A stretch of 64,000 nucleotides of DNA from an uncultured Ruminiclostridium sp. Its GTDB lineage: Bacteria > Bacillota > Clostridia > Oscillospirales > Ruminococcaceae. The DNA lies in the NCBI GenBank assembly GCA_947630175.1, contig CANRGJ010000002.1:124001-188000 (forward strand), read 5' to 3'. The notes below the pieces were generated by a model. The model had not been told where the DNA came from, made no database searches, and was given only the letters and a program-made list of their open reading frames with translations. Position numbers and translations under genes: made by a program. Below are positions 41,918 to 51,427 of the stretch, in pieces. Each line of letters begins with the position of its first letter. Position 1 is the stretch's first letter.

Positions 41918-44302
41918 TCAAGCCCTCTTTCGTTTTATCCCGTTTGTTGATACAAAGAATTTTACAACTATCATCACCGCAATTCCAACGAGCGCACCTC
42001 CCCGAATAAGCGCCTCTGACACTGCTCCGCTATGAGCGTTCAGCAACGGCATAGCTTCAACGGGCAGGATAACCGAAAGCGGGCGGAATATCTCAATACC
42101 CATGTAAGTATATAGCAATGACGGCAGAAGCATAACGCCTGCTGCGGCGATATAAGCTGCCTCAGGTCGGCGGAGCAAGTCGGAAATGAAAAGTACAATT
42201 ATCGCTCCGCAGAATAAGCACAGCCAACGATAAATATACAAAAGCACCAGCCAGACGGTAACGGGGCAGTTCAGCGGAAATTCCGCCAACATGGAAAGAT
42301 TTCGCGATGAAGCATTCCAAGCTGTAATTTCAAAATTTGTTATCAGCGTGTAAAGCTCCATTCCGTATACAACGCCCCACACGAGGGTCGTCATCAGTGC
42401 CGCAAGCGTCAGTTTGCGGAATATAAGCGCACCCCGTCCTTGAGGTGTAGATCTCAGAAGATATGTCATTCCCGACTGACGCTCGTAGGTCAGACTTCCC
42501 GCAAGAAGGAGCGTTAAAGCTAATACCGCTAAAAGCGCAGCCTGTTGCTGATTATTCTGCGCACGGCTTCCGTAAACGCTTTCAAACGGCGTTTCATCAA
42601 TAAGCCACGGGGTAAAGCCGTGTTCGGCGCTGAAATTTTTCAGTTCCTCGATACGTTCAAGCACCTTTGAAAGTCCTTCTGCGTTTATCTGAGCCGAGGA
42701 TGCCTCACGATTGTATTTATCAAGTTCGGGATATTCAATTTCTCCGTTTTCATAGGCAGTCTTCGCGTTCTCATAAGATGTGAGAATATCGTCTAATCTG
42801 TTTTGTTCTTCATTTATAAGGGCAACTGTGCTGTCTGTTATCTCTCCCGCAAATTGGGCGGTGTATTTTGACGCCGCTTGCTCTGCAAGAGAAGTTATTG
42901 GGATCTTAATCGTGTAGGGTAGTTTCACTGCCGCAAAGCTAAGCAGAATTATTATAACAATACCCTTTTGTATCCAAAGCGTTTTGTGAAGTTCCATACC
43001 CATAAGGTTTAAACGGCGCAGAAGCTTGTCGGTAACGCTGTTTATCCTGTAAGCTATCTTTCCCAACAAATCACGCCCTGATGCGGGTTTCTTGTGACAA
43101 TGGATATAAATACATACCGCTGCCAATATAAGGCACAGCGGAATAAGCGAAAACTGTGAAATGCTCCGTATTCCTAACGGATAGGTGAATATATCAATAT
43201 TAAGGTAGTTAGTGTAGAGGTCAGACAAACTGATGTAAGTATACAGGTTGAAATATTTCAGGATATTAAATGCGCTCTGCACGGGCAGAAATGTGTATAA
43301 TCCGTACTCTGCCGCCAATATGCCCGCAGTCACGATTATGGTATATTTCACGTTATTTATAACGGTCAGCATAAGCCACAGGATAAGCGAGATCAAGAAC
43401 GCCGCCGCTATTCTTAAAATAAAATAGTTCACAAGAAAACCGCCGACTGAAGAAATCATAGGAAGCTTGCCTAATATTTTCACGGACTGCACCGCCCGAC
43501 CTAAGCTGTCGATACTGCCGTAAAAATAAAAGCCGATTATAAGGTCAGTTCCGTACAGCAATACCACTCCGCAGACCGACGATAAAAACAGGATAAGCGT
43601 TCTTCTTAACGCTAATTTAAGCCGTCCGTTCGGCGCGGCGTGCACTACGCTCCACAGCCCCGCTTTGCGTTCTTCCAAAAATGAAAATGCTATGAGAATA
43701 AGCAAAAGTGTAAGAAAATAGTCGGTAAGCGAAAAGCTCATAAATGAGTTTATCGCGCCGTCTGCGCCAAGAGTTAAATTCACGTTCTCTAACTTCTTAA
43801 ATTCGTCCGCCGTTTTTATAATATTGCGTCCAGAAAAGCTCTTGCTGTCGTTGAAAATGGAAAAGGTCAGCAGATTTTCCTTGTTCCTTTGTATGTTTTC
43901 AAGCCAGTCGCCGTAGCCCGTGAGGTATTCCGTTTGTGCCAGCAGGTTCTTCACCGCCACGTAATCAAGGCGGTCGTCCTCGGCGGCTGTTTCATAACCT
44001 ATCTTTGAGGAGAGCGAGGACTTTTCTTTCTCCAACAGCTCTGCGGCTTGCTCAGGGGGCATATCCTTTACCCTGTCGAGCCACGACATATAACGCTGAT
44101 ATGCGGCTTTTGCGTCTACCGACTCCTGCGCAGATATAAACGAGCCGTCAACAAAAACAAGGCTTCCTCCCGAAATTTCAACGTCAAGTCCGAAATTATT
44201 TTCATACTGCTCACGGGCGAACAGAAAGCCGTTAAGCAGTAATATCAATACAAACCCTATGAGCAGGCGGCGTTTTGATAAAATGCGTCTTAGTTCTTTC
44301 AT
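41918..44302 (-). CDS. Large ABC-2-type transporter permease
   Basis: The 794-residue protein consists of two similar halves. Each has one leading membrane helix, a large extracytoplasmic loop (about 30-190 and 475-590) and a block of five or six helices; FLEERKAGLWSVVHAAPNGRLKLALRR and LTYERQSGMTYLLRSTPQGRGALIFRK mark the equivalent point after the second helix of each half. Internal duplication explains the length. It pairs with the ATPase nine bases upstream and ends the operon started by two lipoprotein genes. Export of a peptide antibiotic or immunity is plausible given two-component control. Confidence 0.82.
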   Translation of the reverse strand: MKELRRILSKRRLLIGFVLILLLNGFLFAREQYENNFGLDVEISGGSLVFVDGSFISAQESVDAKAAYQRYMSWLDRVKDMPPEQAAELLEKEKSSLSSKIGYETAAEDDRLDYVAVKNLLAQTEYLTGYGDWLENIQRNKENLLTFSIFNDSKSFSGRNIIKTADEFKKLENVNLTLGADGAINSFMSFSLTDYFLTLLLILIAFSFLEERKAGLWSVVHAAPNGRLKLALRRTLILFLSSVCGVVLLYGTDLIIGFYFYGSIDSLGRAVQSVKILGKLPMISSVGGFLVNYFILRIAAAFLISLILWLMLTVINNVKYTIIVTAGILAAEYGLYTFLPVQSAFNILKYFNLYTYISLSDLYTNYLNIDIFTYPLGIRSISQFSLIPLCLILAAVCIYIHCHKKPASGRDLLGKIAYRINSVTDKLLRRLNLMGMELHKTLWIQKGIVIIILLSFAAVKLPYTIKIPITSLAEQAASKYTAQFAGEITDSTVALINEEQNRLDDILTSYENAKTAYENGEIEYPELDKYNREASSAQINAEGLSKVLERIEELKNFSAEHGFTPWLIDETPFESVYGSRAQNNQQQAALLAVLALTLLLAGSLTYERQSGMTYLLRSTPQGRGALIFRKLTLAALMTTLVWGVVYGMELYTLITNFEITAWNASSRNLSMLAEFPLNCPVTVWLVLLYIYRWLCLFCGAIIVLFISDLLRRPEAAYIAAAGVMLLPSLLYTYMGIEIFRPLSVILPVEAMPLLNAHSGAVSEALIRGGALVGIAVMIVVKFFVSTNGIKRKRA

Positions 44303-44311
44303 ACCTCCGCC

Positions 44312-45175
44312 TCACTCTCCGAGATAATAGAGGTACACGTCCTCAAGCGACAGATAATCGGAAACGAACCGCCCTTCGTCCGGAAGCTCGTCGCCTACAA
44401 TACGCACCCAGGTTTCGCCCTGTCGCCGAAATACGTTTCCTACTTTATATTGCTCCTGCATATGCTCTAAATCATTCGGATCGCAGGGGAGTTCCTTTAC
44501 CTTGTCCGCTACGCTTTCAAGAAGCCCCAATGGAGTATCTACGCCCACCAAACAACCGTGCTTCATCATCAATATCTTATCGGAAATGGATTCGATATCA
44601 CTTACGATATGAGTAGCAAGCAGGATAATTCTGCCTCTTGACATTGAGGAAATAAAGTTACGGATACGTATTCTTTCTTTCGGGTCAAGTCCTGCCGTGG
44701 GTTCGTCAAGAATTACTACTTTAGGATCGCCCAAAAGCGCCTGCGCTAAAAGAACGCGCTGTTTCATACCGCCCGAATAGCCGCCTAATTTTTTGTGTCG
44801 TACATCAGAAAGATTGGTTATCTCCAACAGCTTTTCAATCTCGGCTTTTGCCTGCCTTTTGGGAATAGCTTTCAGGTCAGCCATATACGAAAGAAACGTC
44901 TGCGCCGTCATATGCTCATAATAGCCCTGCTGTTGAGGCATATAACCTAAATTCAGGCGGAAATCCTTTCCGAGTTTCAGAATGTCTGTTCCGTCAAATA
45001 AAATCTGTCCTTCTGTTCTTGTAATATTATCTGTAAGCAGGTTCATCATAGTGGACTTTCCCGCGCCGTTTGCGCCTAAAATCCCGTAAATCCCCTCGGT
45101 GAAAGTGATGTTTATATTATCCAGTGCGATGAAATTGCCGTATTTTTTGGTAAGGTTTATCAGTTCAAGTTTCAT
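44312..45175 (-). CDS. ABC transporter ATP-binding protein
   Basis: The 287-residue protein has Walker A GANGAGKST, Q-loop YMPQQQGYY, signature LGGYSGGMKQRVLLAQA, Walker B VVILDEPTAGLD and H-loop LLATHIV, then a C-terminal extension of about 80 residues typical of CcmA/NatA/BcrA-type drug-export ATPases. It is co-transcribed with the large permease downstream and the lipoprotein upstream. Confidence 0.93.
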   Translation of the reverse strand: MKLELINLTKKYGNFIALDNINITFTEGIYGILGANGAGKSTMMNLLTDNITRTEGQILFDGTDILKLGKDFRLNLGYMPQQQGYYEHMTAQTFLSYMADLKAIPKRQAKAEIEKLLEITNLSDVRHKKLGGYSGGMKQRVLLAQALLGDPKVVILDEPTAGLDPKERIRIRNFISSMSRGRIILLATHIVSDIESISDKILMMKHGCLVGVDTPLGLLESVADKVKELPCDPNDLEHMQEQYKVGNVFRRQGETWVRIVGDELPDEGRFVSDYLSLEDVYLYYLGE

Positions 45176-45184
45176 TCTGCATTT

Positions 45185-46510
45185 TCACTCCCTGTGCCAG
45201 CTGTTTACCCGCGTTATCTCGCCCGAATTTATATTTACACAGCACAGCGTAAAATCGTAGGTCTTAACTCCGCCCACCGGCAGAAATCCTTCCTGCATAA
45301 CGCCTGTTTCTCCCGTGTAGTGCGTTTCCTGCGCGACAAACCATATTTCATTATCATCAATAAACACAGGGGCGATATCTTCGAGGTCGGGCAATTCTTC
45401 ATAGAGCGAACCGAGCGATAATCCGCATTTAAAGCTGCCGTCAATACCATAGACGAAAAACGTATCGCCGCCGATAAGATTGTTGAAATCATAACCGTAG
45501 CTGCCCGCAATTTCATACCCCGGTATGCTCTTATCCTCCGGTTCGGAATTTAAGAGGCACATATATTCATCGTTGAACATTGCCTTTCCGTATGGGGTCT
45601 TTTCATAGGTGTCGGCAAGTTTTTCATATTCCTCGGTTTCCAATTTACAGCGCCAATAATCGCCGCCCGAAAGGTAGAAATATATATAGCCGTCTTTTAT
45701 GTACCATTTTGAAACTTCAACTCCCGCAGAAGTCCACTCTCCCACGGTATCCGCGTTAGGAGTTCTCCACACTTCTTTTACGCTTTCGTCCGCCGTGCTG
45801 TATGCGTAAAGTATGTCTTTATATGTCCCGTCCGACTGCTGTACATTTGTCATAACATAAATATTATCTCCGTCAGCCCAAAGCGTAAAGCTGTGACCGA
45901 CAGGTATTGAGTCGAAGATTTGTCTGTCGTCCTTTTCGACCTCATTTCCCCATAGCGCCTCGGCGTTTTCATTGATATTCCCGCCAAGCGGCATTCTGTA
46001 TAATATACCGCAGTACACAAAATAAACGTAGCCTTTGTGAAGGATCGGGGTCGAATAGGTGGAATTTCCGCTTGGCTCAAATTCCAGATCCTGCACGACC
46101 TTTCTGTCGTTTCCGTCAAGGGCTACGGAATAAAGCCTCTCGCCCCTGTTTACAAATTCGCCGTTTTCCTCGACATAGCTTGCGTTTGAATAGAACAGCC
46201 TGTCCGCAGTTGAAAAGATAGTATATCCGCTTAAATACGCGTTGCAGGTTTCGTCATTATGAGCACATTCGGGTTTTGTGCAGAGCAATGCCGTTTTTTT
46301 CGTGTTTTTATCTATGAAATAGGCATAGCTCCCGAAAAGAATGTAATATCCGTCCTCTGTTTCGCATACATCTGTTATCCAACGCGATTCCGACTGGTGC
46401 ATTTCCTTTTGAAAAGGATCGTCTGTTTTGATAATGCTGCTGCAGCCGCTTGCTGAAAATACGGTAATTACAGATATAGCTGCGGCGATTATGCATTTGA
46501 ATTTTTTCAT
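45185..46510 (-). CDS. Lipoprotein with DUF5050-like beta-propeller domain
   Basis: The 441-residue protein starts with a lipoprotein signal (lipobox FSASGC, Cys23). It continues as repeated Tyr/Trp/Gly-rich blades such as DGYYILFGSYAYFID, RLYSVALDGNDR, DGYIYFYLSGGDYWRCKL and NEIWFVAQETH, the pattern of DUF5050-like propellers. It is outside the membrane and precedes the ABC genes by nine bases, suggesting a sensory or substrate-binding accessory role. The interrupted gene just upstream is its paralogue. Confidence 0.75.
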   Translation of the reverse strand: MKKFKCIIAAAISVITVFSASGCSSIIKTDDPFQKEMHQSESRWITDVCETEDGYYILFGSYAYFIDKNTKKTALLCTKPECAHNDETCNAYLSGYTIFSTADRLFYSNASYVEENGEFVNRGERLYSVALDGNDRKVVQDLEFEPSGNSTYSTPILHKGYVYFVYCGILYRMPLGGNINENAEALWGNEVEKDDRQIFDSIPVGHSFTLWADGDNIYVMTNVQQSDGTYKDILYAYSTADESVKEVWRTPNADTVGEWTSAGVEVSKWYIKDGYIYFYLSGGDYWRCKLETEEYEKLADTYEKTPYGKAMFNDEYMCLLNSEPEDKSIPGYEIAGSYGYDFNNLIGGDTFFVYGIDGSFKCGLSLGSLYEELPDLEDIAPVFIDDNEIWFVAQETHYTGETGVMQEGFLPVGGVKTYDFTLCCVNINSGEITRVNSWHRE

Positions 46511-46569
46511 ATCGTTTTCTCCTTATGCAACGTTGTATACTATTTCCGACTTGCTTATCAACGATATTC

Positions 46570-47883
46570 TCATTGTAAAATTGAGGAAAAACTGTATATT
46601 ATTTCGACCTTACCCGTGTTAATGTCCCCGCGGCAAAGGTTTGTGGATTTTCTGTTGCCCTGTTGAACGCTCATATTGCCGCCGCCCGAAGTAGAAGCAG
46701 TCATACCCGTGGTGAGGAAATACACGCTGTTATCATCACAGAAAAGCATATCTATCTGCGCCAATTCGTCAGGGTCGTCGTAAAGCCCTGTCAATGACAA
46801 CTCCCTTACAAAAGTCCCGTCGGTTTTGTAGACGTAGACAGTATCTCCCATAGAACGGAACATTCCTCCGGGATACGGCTCGGTATAGCCGTAGAAAAAC
46901 ACGGGGATATCGTTTAGCAGACACATATATTCGTCATTGAATACCGCACTTCCGTAAAGCGTTTTTTCGTGAGTTTCCGCCAATTTCTCGTTTTCGCCTG
47001 TGCTTAAATTACTTCTTCACATATCGCCGCCCGAAAGATAGAAATAAATATAACCGTCGTTTATATACCACTGAGAAACGGAAACGCCTGTTGTTTCCCA
47101 TTCGCCTACTTCATCGGCGCTCGGAGTTTTCCATACCATTTTTACGCTCATATCCGTAAGGTCGCATTGAAAGAGCATTTGCTTATATACTTCGTCCTCG
47201 TCCTGCATCTTGGTCATAAAATACAAAAAATCTCCGTCCGCCCAAAGCGTGTAGTGTATCCAATTAGGATTGTAGACAAGCCCGCCGTCTACCAACTGTG
47301 TTTCTCCGGGATTTTCGGGACTCCACACGATCTCCGCGGCGTCCTTGTCGGCGTCCGGCTTCACGCGATAAATAATATCATCGCTGACATAATAAATATA
47401 CCCTCTGTGATAAATACCGTCGTCATAAGAGGACTGTGATGCGGAAAACTCGTTGAATTTCAGCTTCTGCTCCGTTTTCAGCCCCGTAGCGTCTCCGTTT
47501 ACCGATTTCACTTCTTTTATAGCCTCACCGTCATCTGTATAGGTATCATCGACAAAATACAGCCTGTCGCCGCCCTTTAAGAGATATACGCAGGGTATTG
47601 CGGCGTTGCAGGCGTTGTCGTCCTTATGGTCGCAGTCGGGCTTTCCGCATACGATAGTCACCTTTCCCGTTTTCTTGTCAATATAACACAGACGATATAA
47701 AGTGAAGTAATACCCTTCCTCCGTTTCCACATAGCTGCCCCTGTCTGTCTGATGAAGATTTTTTTGGAAATCATCGTTTATCATTCCGGTCATGTGCCGG
47801 AGATCACTGCTGTTATTATCGCAGGCGGTGAGGGATAACGCCGTAAATACTGCTAAAAATGAATAAATAATTTTGTTTTTCAT
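46570..47883 (-). pseudogene. DUF5050-like lipoprotein paralogue interrupted by one in-frame TGA
   Basis: Starting at MKNKIIYSFLAVF (GGGAGGATC upstream, lipobox LSLTAC), the frame stops with TGA at 47017-47019 but continues in the same frame to 46570. Around the stop it reads YFYLSGGDM, stop, RSNLSTGENEKLAETHEKTLYG. The intact paralogue has YFYLSGGDYWRCKLETEEYEKLADTYEKTPYG, so the TGA replaces a conserved TGG Trp. The rest is undamaged, pointing to a recent nonsense change, a sequencing error or suppression. The gene lies directly behind the two-component binding site. Confidence 0.82.
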
Positions 47884-47904
47884 ATAAAAGATCCTCCCGA
47901 TAAT

Positions 47905-47940
47905 GAAAAAATCGCGCAGACGAGTTTTAGTCTGCACGAT
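47905..47940 (-). terminator. Terminator after the histidine kinase gene
   Basis: On the minus strand ATCGTGCAGAC and GTCTGCGCGAT form the stem, followed by TTTTTTC. It should stop transcription coming from the regulator/kinase genes. Confidence 0.75.
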
Positions 47941-47941
47941 T

Positions 47942-47974
47942 ATTGTAAATTACAATTCTAACGATTTCCTAACG
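47942..47974 (-). promoter_or_regulatory. Response-regulator direct repeats and -10 of the lipoprotein/ABC operon
   Basis: On the minus strand CGTTAG occurs at 47969-47974 and again at 47958-47963, an 11-bp period typical of OmpR-family binding sites. Ten bases further lies TACAAT (47942-47947) as a -10. The same arrangement stands before the response regulator gene. Confidence 0.7.
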
Positions 47975-47992
47975 AATTAGATAAAATTTTTA

Positions 47993-49201
47993 TCACATTT
48001 CAAAATTTGCCGTAACGGCTGCTCCGCCTGTGGCTGCATTTTCCAATTTCAGGCTGCCTTTGTGCTTTTCGCAGAGCGTGTGACAAATATAAAGACCAAG
48101 ACCGAAATGATAGTTATTTTCACCCTGCTGCCCACTGTAATACGGCTTTGCGGCGTTTACAAGCTCTTTTTCCGAAAATCCACGTCCGTCGTCCATAACA
48201 CGGATATTCAGCGATAGTCCGTCGCTGTAAAGGCGAACGGAAATTTTTGATTTAGCAAATCTAAGCGCATTGCTGAGCATATTTTCAAAAACCTGCGTCA
48301 CCGCAAAAGGGTCAATGTTCAGCGTGTCGGTTTCTATATCGAAATCTGTTTCACAGGAAAGATTTTGTTTCTCACATAGAAGCGCGGTCGTTTCTTTAAG
48401 TCCGTTGACAAAATCCTCGGTCGGAATAGCCTCCCGCCGTATTTTCAAATCTGACAGCTTTTGCGCAGTGTTCATGCTGTCTACAAATTGACTCAGCCGT
48501 TCCACATGATTAGACATGGTGTGAACAGTTTCTATGACCTTTTCTTTTGGGAGCTGCTCGGTAGGAAGATACTCGGAGAGAGTGTCCGTATAGCCTTTCA
48601 GAACAGCGACAGGAGTACGCAGGTCATGGGTATATGCGTCGTTTAGTTGTTTTCTCTCCGCGATAAGCTTTTGCATACGCAAATTGTATTCATCAAGCGA
48701 AGAACGCATTTTTTCAAAAGCCCCGCAAAGTTTAGCCATTTCATCACGACCGGAATAATCCAGTGAAAAGTCAAATTCGTTTTTAGCTATTTTCTTGGAA
48801 GCATTGATAAGCAGAGAAAGCGGCTTTTTCAGCTTGGAAAAATAAAACAACAGCGCCGCCGCCAGAAGACTGACGAAGTAAATAAAACCCGAAGCATACT
48901 GTAAAATGAACTGATAGGTATTGTATAATTGGAGATCGTTATCAGAATAACGGTTGGGGCTCATCACCTCCTGAATATTATCTTCAGTTACGATATAGAC
49001 GCGGTGGTTGTCATCCTCCGGGTACTCAATATCAAACTCCGAGCTTACAACATATTTGAGCTGGAGCTGGATATTGGCGCGATTTACAGTACCGATCACT
49101 TTATTGGATACCGTTGAAGCTATCACCAGCGCCGCTGCCGCAAACAGAAAAATCGCGAGCCAAAGCGGGATACTACGATACCATGCCTTTATTTTACCCA
49201 T
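47993..49201 (-). CDS. Sensor histidine kinase
   Basis: I start it at MGKIKAWYRSIPLW, behind GGGGGTGGG and inside the 3' end of the response regulator gene. The roughly 402-residue protein has two membrane helices (about 12-34 and 102-128) around an outside loop, a HAMP domain, the phospho-acceptor region YTHDLRTPVAVLKGY (H-box), and an ATPase domain with N-box MLSNALRFA, G1 DDGRGF and G2 HFGLGLYI. It should phosphorylate the adjacent regulator in response to an envelope signal, perhaps a peptide antibiotic. Confidence 0.93.
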   Translation of the reverse strand: MGKIKAWYRSIPLWLAIFLFAAAALVIASTVSNKVIGTVNRANIQLQLKYVVSSEFDIEYPEDDNHRVYIVTEDNIQEVMSPNRYSDNDLQLYNTYQFILQYASGFIYFVSLLAAALLFYFSKLKKPLSLLINASKKIAKNEFDFSLDYSGRDEMAKLCGAFEKMRSSLDEYNLRMQKLIAERKQLNDAYTHDLRTPVAVLKGYTDTLSEYLPTEQLPKEKVIETVHTMSNHVERLSQFVDSMNTAQKLSDLKIRREAIPTEDFVNGLKETTALLCEKQNLSCETDFDIETDTLNIDPFAVTQVFENMLSNALRFAKSKISVRLYSDGLSLNIRVMDDGRGFSEKELVNAAKPYYSGQQGENNYHFGLGLYICHTLCEKHKGSLKLENAATGGAAVTANFEM

Positions 49202-49866
49202 TTGTAGCCCACCCCCCAAACTGTCTGAATATAGGGCTTGCAGCCTGCGGCAGCTAACTTAGCACGCAATCTGCTTATATGCTCCATTGCCGTATTCGGA
49301 TCAGCATTGCTGTCCATTTTCCATATATGGTCGAAGATTCGCTCTTTGCTGAACAGTTGTCCGGGGTGGGTGGACAAAAGCTCAATTATTTCATACTCTT
49401 TCGGCGTCAAGGGTATGGCTTCGCCGCTGTTGGTGACCTGATGCGTAGTATAATCTATCATAAATTGATCGTCAAGTAAAAGGCGATGCGGAGCCTGTCC
49501 GCGGCGATCCTCGCGCCGAAGATGAGCTGCTACCCGCGCCCCTAATTCACTGACGGAAAACGGCTTGACAATGTAATCATCACCTCCTGCCGAGAAGCCG
49601 TCAAGTTTGTCCTGATCCTCAATACGGGCAGTCAGGAAAAGAATGGGACAGGTAACGTGTTCCCGTATTCGGCGGCATACCTCTAAGCCGTCTACATCGG
49701 GCATATTTATATCCAACAGGATAAGGTCGGGCTGCCTGGCGGCTTTCTCAATACCCGCAATTCCGTTTTCAGCCAGCATAACATTGTAATCTTTCAGTTC
49801 AAAATACTGTTTGAGCATTGCGCTCATATCCTTTTCATCGTCTATTATCAAGATTGTTTTTCTCAT
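49189..49866 (-). CDS. OmpR-family response regulator
   Basis: The 225-residue protein has a receiver domain (acidic pocket IIDDEKD, phospho-acceptor Asp in LILLDINMPD, Thr in FLTAR, Lys in IVKPFS) and a C-terminal winged helix (about 130-225, LTPKEYEIIELLSTHPGQLFSKERIFDHIW). It overlaps the kinase gene by 13 bases. CGTTA(G/A) direct repeats before this gene and before the lipoprotein/ABC operon suggest that it regulates both. Confidence 0.95.
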   Translation of the reverse strand: MRKTILIIDDEKDMSAMLKQYFELKDYNVMLAENGIAGIEKAARQPDLILLDINMPDVDGLEVCRRIREHVTCPILFLTARIEDQDKLDGFSAGGDDYIVKPFSVSELGARVAAHLRREDRRGQAPHRLLLDDQFMIDYTTHQVTNSGEAIPLTPKEYEIIELLSTHPGQLFSKERIFDHIWKMDSNADPNTAMEHISRLRAKLAAAGCKPYIQTVWGVGYKWVK

Positions 49867-49885
49867 TTATGATCCCCCTCAAATA

Positions 49886-49918
49886 AGTATATAATTTAAT
49901 TTTAACGAAATCCTAACG
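49886..49918 (-). promoter_or_regulatory. Response-regulator direct repeats before its own gene
   Basis: CGTTAG (49913-49918) and CGTTAA (49902-49907) on the minus strand have an 11-bp period, and TATACT (49886-49891) follows after ten bases, exactly the spacing seen at 47942-47974. The rest of 49867-50184 shows nothing I can assign. Confidence 0.68.
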
Positions 49919-50184
49919 ATTTTTATTTTTCTTCATTTTTAAGCAGTTATTTTCAGGGCTGTCGGATTTGTCGGCAGTAGAACGTCAAGAGCTGCGAGCA
50001 CCTCTCTGAAACGGAACTTCACGGAATTATTATAGAACTTTATATTGAATAAAGCAATAACAAGTACAAAAATATCAGGCAGGTGGTTGAAATAAAGGTT
50101 AGAAGTATGAGGTAAGAATTTGAACGAGGACGTATTTCCCACATTGAAGCGATCTTTGTCTGTGATGATTACATACGACTTATA

Positions 50185-50578
50185 TTATTTAATTTGTTTG
50201 CTGGATTTACATTCTTTTACCTTTTCGGACACCTCCCTGCTAACGATCGCCTCATGATCATTCTCAATAAAGTACATCGCCAATTCTCCCTCGTTTTTCT
50301 TACGCTTTCCCGTGAGAAAGTCCTCGGTAAAGCTCTTTTGCATAAGAACATCGTCGATATACTTTTCATTGTTTACAAGCCTTGAGCATTTTCATAAATT
50401 CAGGACATTTCTTTAGCTGAGTTCCCAAAGCACGCTCGGCATATATTTTCACTAATTGCCAGTTTATATGTTCTGTAATAAGCTTCTCATAATAAGAAAT
50501 ATGCGTTTCAAGACTCGATTTTTGTTCTTCATGGTTTGTACTCACTCGATAGTAGGCTGCCACTCGAAGCTTATTAAT
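50185..50578 (-). pseudogene. Remnant of a large serine recombinase
   Basis: The first part encodes INKLRVAAYYRVSTNHEEQKSS followed by an EIYAERALGTQLKK-like segment, the N-terminal resolvase domain with the catalytic Ser in RVST. After about 70 residues the frame breaks at TGA. A second frame reads NNEKYIDDVLMQKSFTEDFL then YFIENDHEAIVSREV, the conserved recombinase domain that normally lies some 200 residues later. The middle and the end are missing, so this is a relic of a Tn916/phage-type integrase and not active. Confidence 0.82.
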
Positions 50579-50761
50579 CGTTTGTCTCACAAAAGCAAAA
50601 CCGCAGGAATTTTTCAGCCTGCGGTTAGTTAATATGTAAAACAAAAAGCCACATTCTTTGTGTATCCCGCGCTAAAATGCAGCTTTCAACTTGTGATATT
50701 GTAACGAAAAGATTTTCGGGTGATGAAAATAAAAATGCTCCACCATCATTTTTTGGGGGGC

Positions 50762-50879
50762 GCGCTGCGATTTTTCGGTTTTGCGTAAGCAAAATGAATT
50801 TCCTTAAGGGAAATTCAAGAAAAATTGCACATGGAAAAGAGCTGAGGACGAGCCGCAAGGCGACGGACGAAGGCTTTTA
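50762..50879 (+). repeat. Three-way-junction repeat (family 2, copy B)
   Basis: It is nearly identical to copy A from GCGCTGCGATTTTTCGG to the GGACGAAGGCTTTT end. Differences fall in loops or are paired (TTTTGC-GTAA-GCAAAA; AATTTCC-TTAA-GGGAAATT). The surrounding 50579-51050 has no gene. Confidence 0.75.
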
Positions 50880-50908
50880 CTAATGGCGTGTGATATAGTG
50901 AACAAATA

Positions 50909-50986
50909 GATTTTTGGGTGGTTAACAAAACTGCTCCACCCTCCTTGGGGGCGCGCTGCGATTTTTCGGTTTTGCACAAGCATAGT
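50909..50986 (+). repeat. Three-way-junction repeat (family 2, truncated copy C)
   Basis: The left arm (TTTTTGGGTGGTTAAC to CTCCACCC) and the start of the core (GCGCTGCGATTTTTCGG) match copy A, but the copy breaks off after TTTTGCACAAGCA. Confidence 0.7.
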
Positions 50987-51050
50987 AACAGATTAAAAGA
51001 ATTATACTCTCATATCAGCGATAATTTAGGTCATCTTTTATTATTGGCGG

Positions 51051-51410
51051 TTATGGGAAATCTTTTGGAATGCCATATTTTAAATTGGCCTTAGCCGCAG
51101 CTGCCACAATAACTAAATGTTCTGGAAGACCTGCTTCAATCGTCATTTCAGAAATTTCCTGAAATTTTTGACTACATAAATCAGGATAAGAATTAAACAA
51201 GAGACCTGCAATATCCTTTTGAATAGAAATGCTTTCGCTTTCCAAATATGGTAATAAGTCCCTTTGCCGGTTTTCATCAATAAGCTTTCGTGCAAGCTTT
51301 CTCATTTTATCAAAATACTGGTTATACTTACTCATTGATTGATCATTCAACAAAACTTCTTCTCTCTTCTGACAACACTTTAGTATTTCGGCAACATAAT
51401 CTATACCACT
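51051..51410 (-). CDS. Probable immunity protein (helical-repeat, DUF2019-like)
   Basis: I start it at MSGIDYVAEILK, with GGAGGG nine bases upstream. The 119-residue soluble protein is all helical, with HEAT-like pairs (LLPYLESESISIQKDIAGLLF, EISEMTIEAGLPEHLVIVAAAAKANLKYG) resembling DUF2019-type immunity proteins. It directly follows a toxin-domain fragment, the normal order of a toxin/immunity cassette. The family assignment is tentative; the immunity role is inferred from position. Confidence 0.6.
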   Translation of the reverse strand, partial: SGIDYVAEILKCCQKREEVLLNDQSMSKYNQYFDKMRKLARKLIDENRQRDLLPYLESESISIQKDIAGLLFNSYPDLCSQKFQEISEMTIEAGLPEHLVIVAAAAKANLKYGIPKDFP

Positions 51411-51427
51411 CATCAATAAACCCTCCA

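Noticed and set aside
47017-47019. TGA as a selenocysteine codon
   Set aside because: The paralogue has Trp here, no SECIS-like hairpin is apparent just downstream, and the protein is not a redox enzyme.
49939-50142. 67-codon minus-strand frame between the response regulator and the recombinase relic
   Set aside because: No ribosome site and no recognisable family; it could be a transposase scrap, but nothing in it supports that.
50185-50644. An active serine recombinase
   Set aside because: The middle of the protein is missing, the frame is broken, and the C-terminal region is absent.
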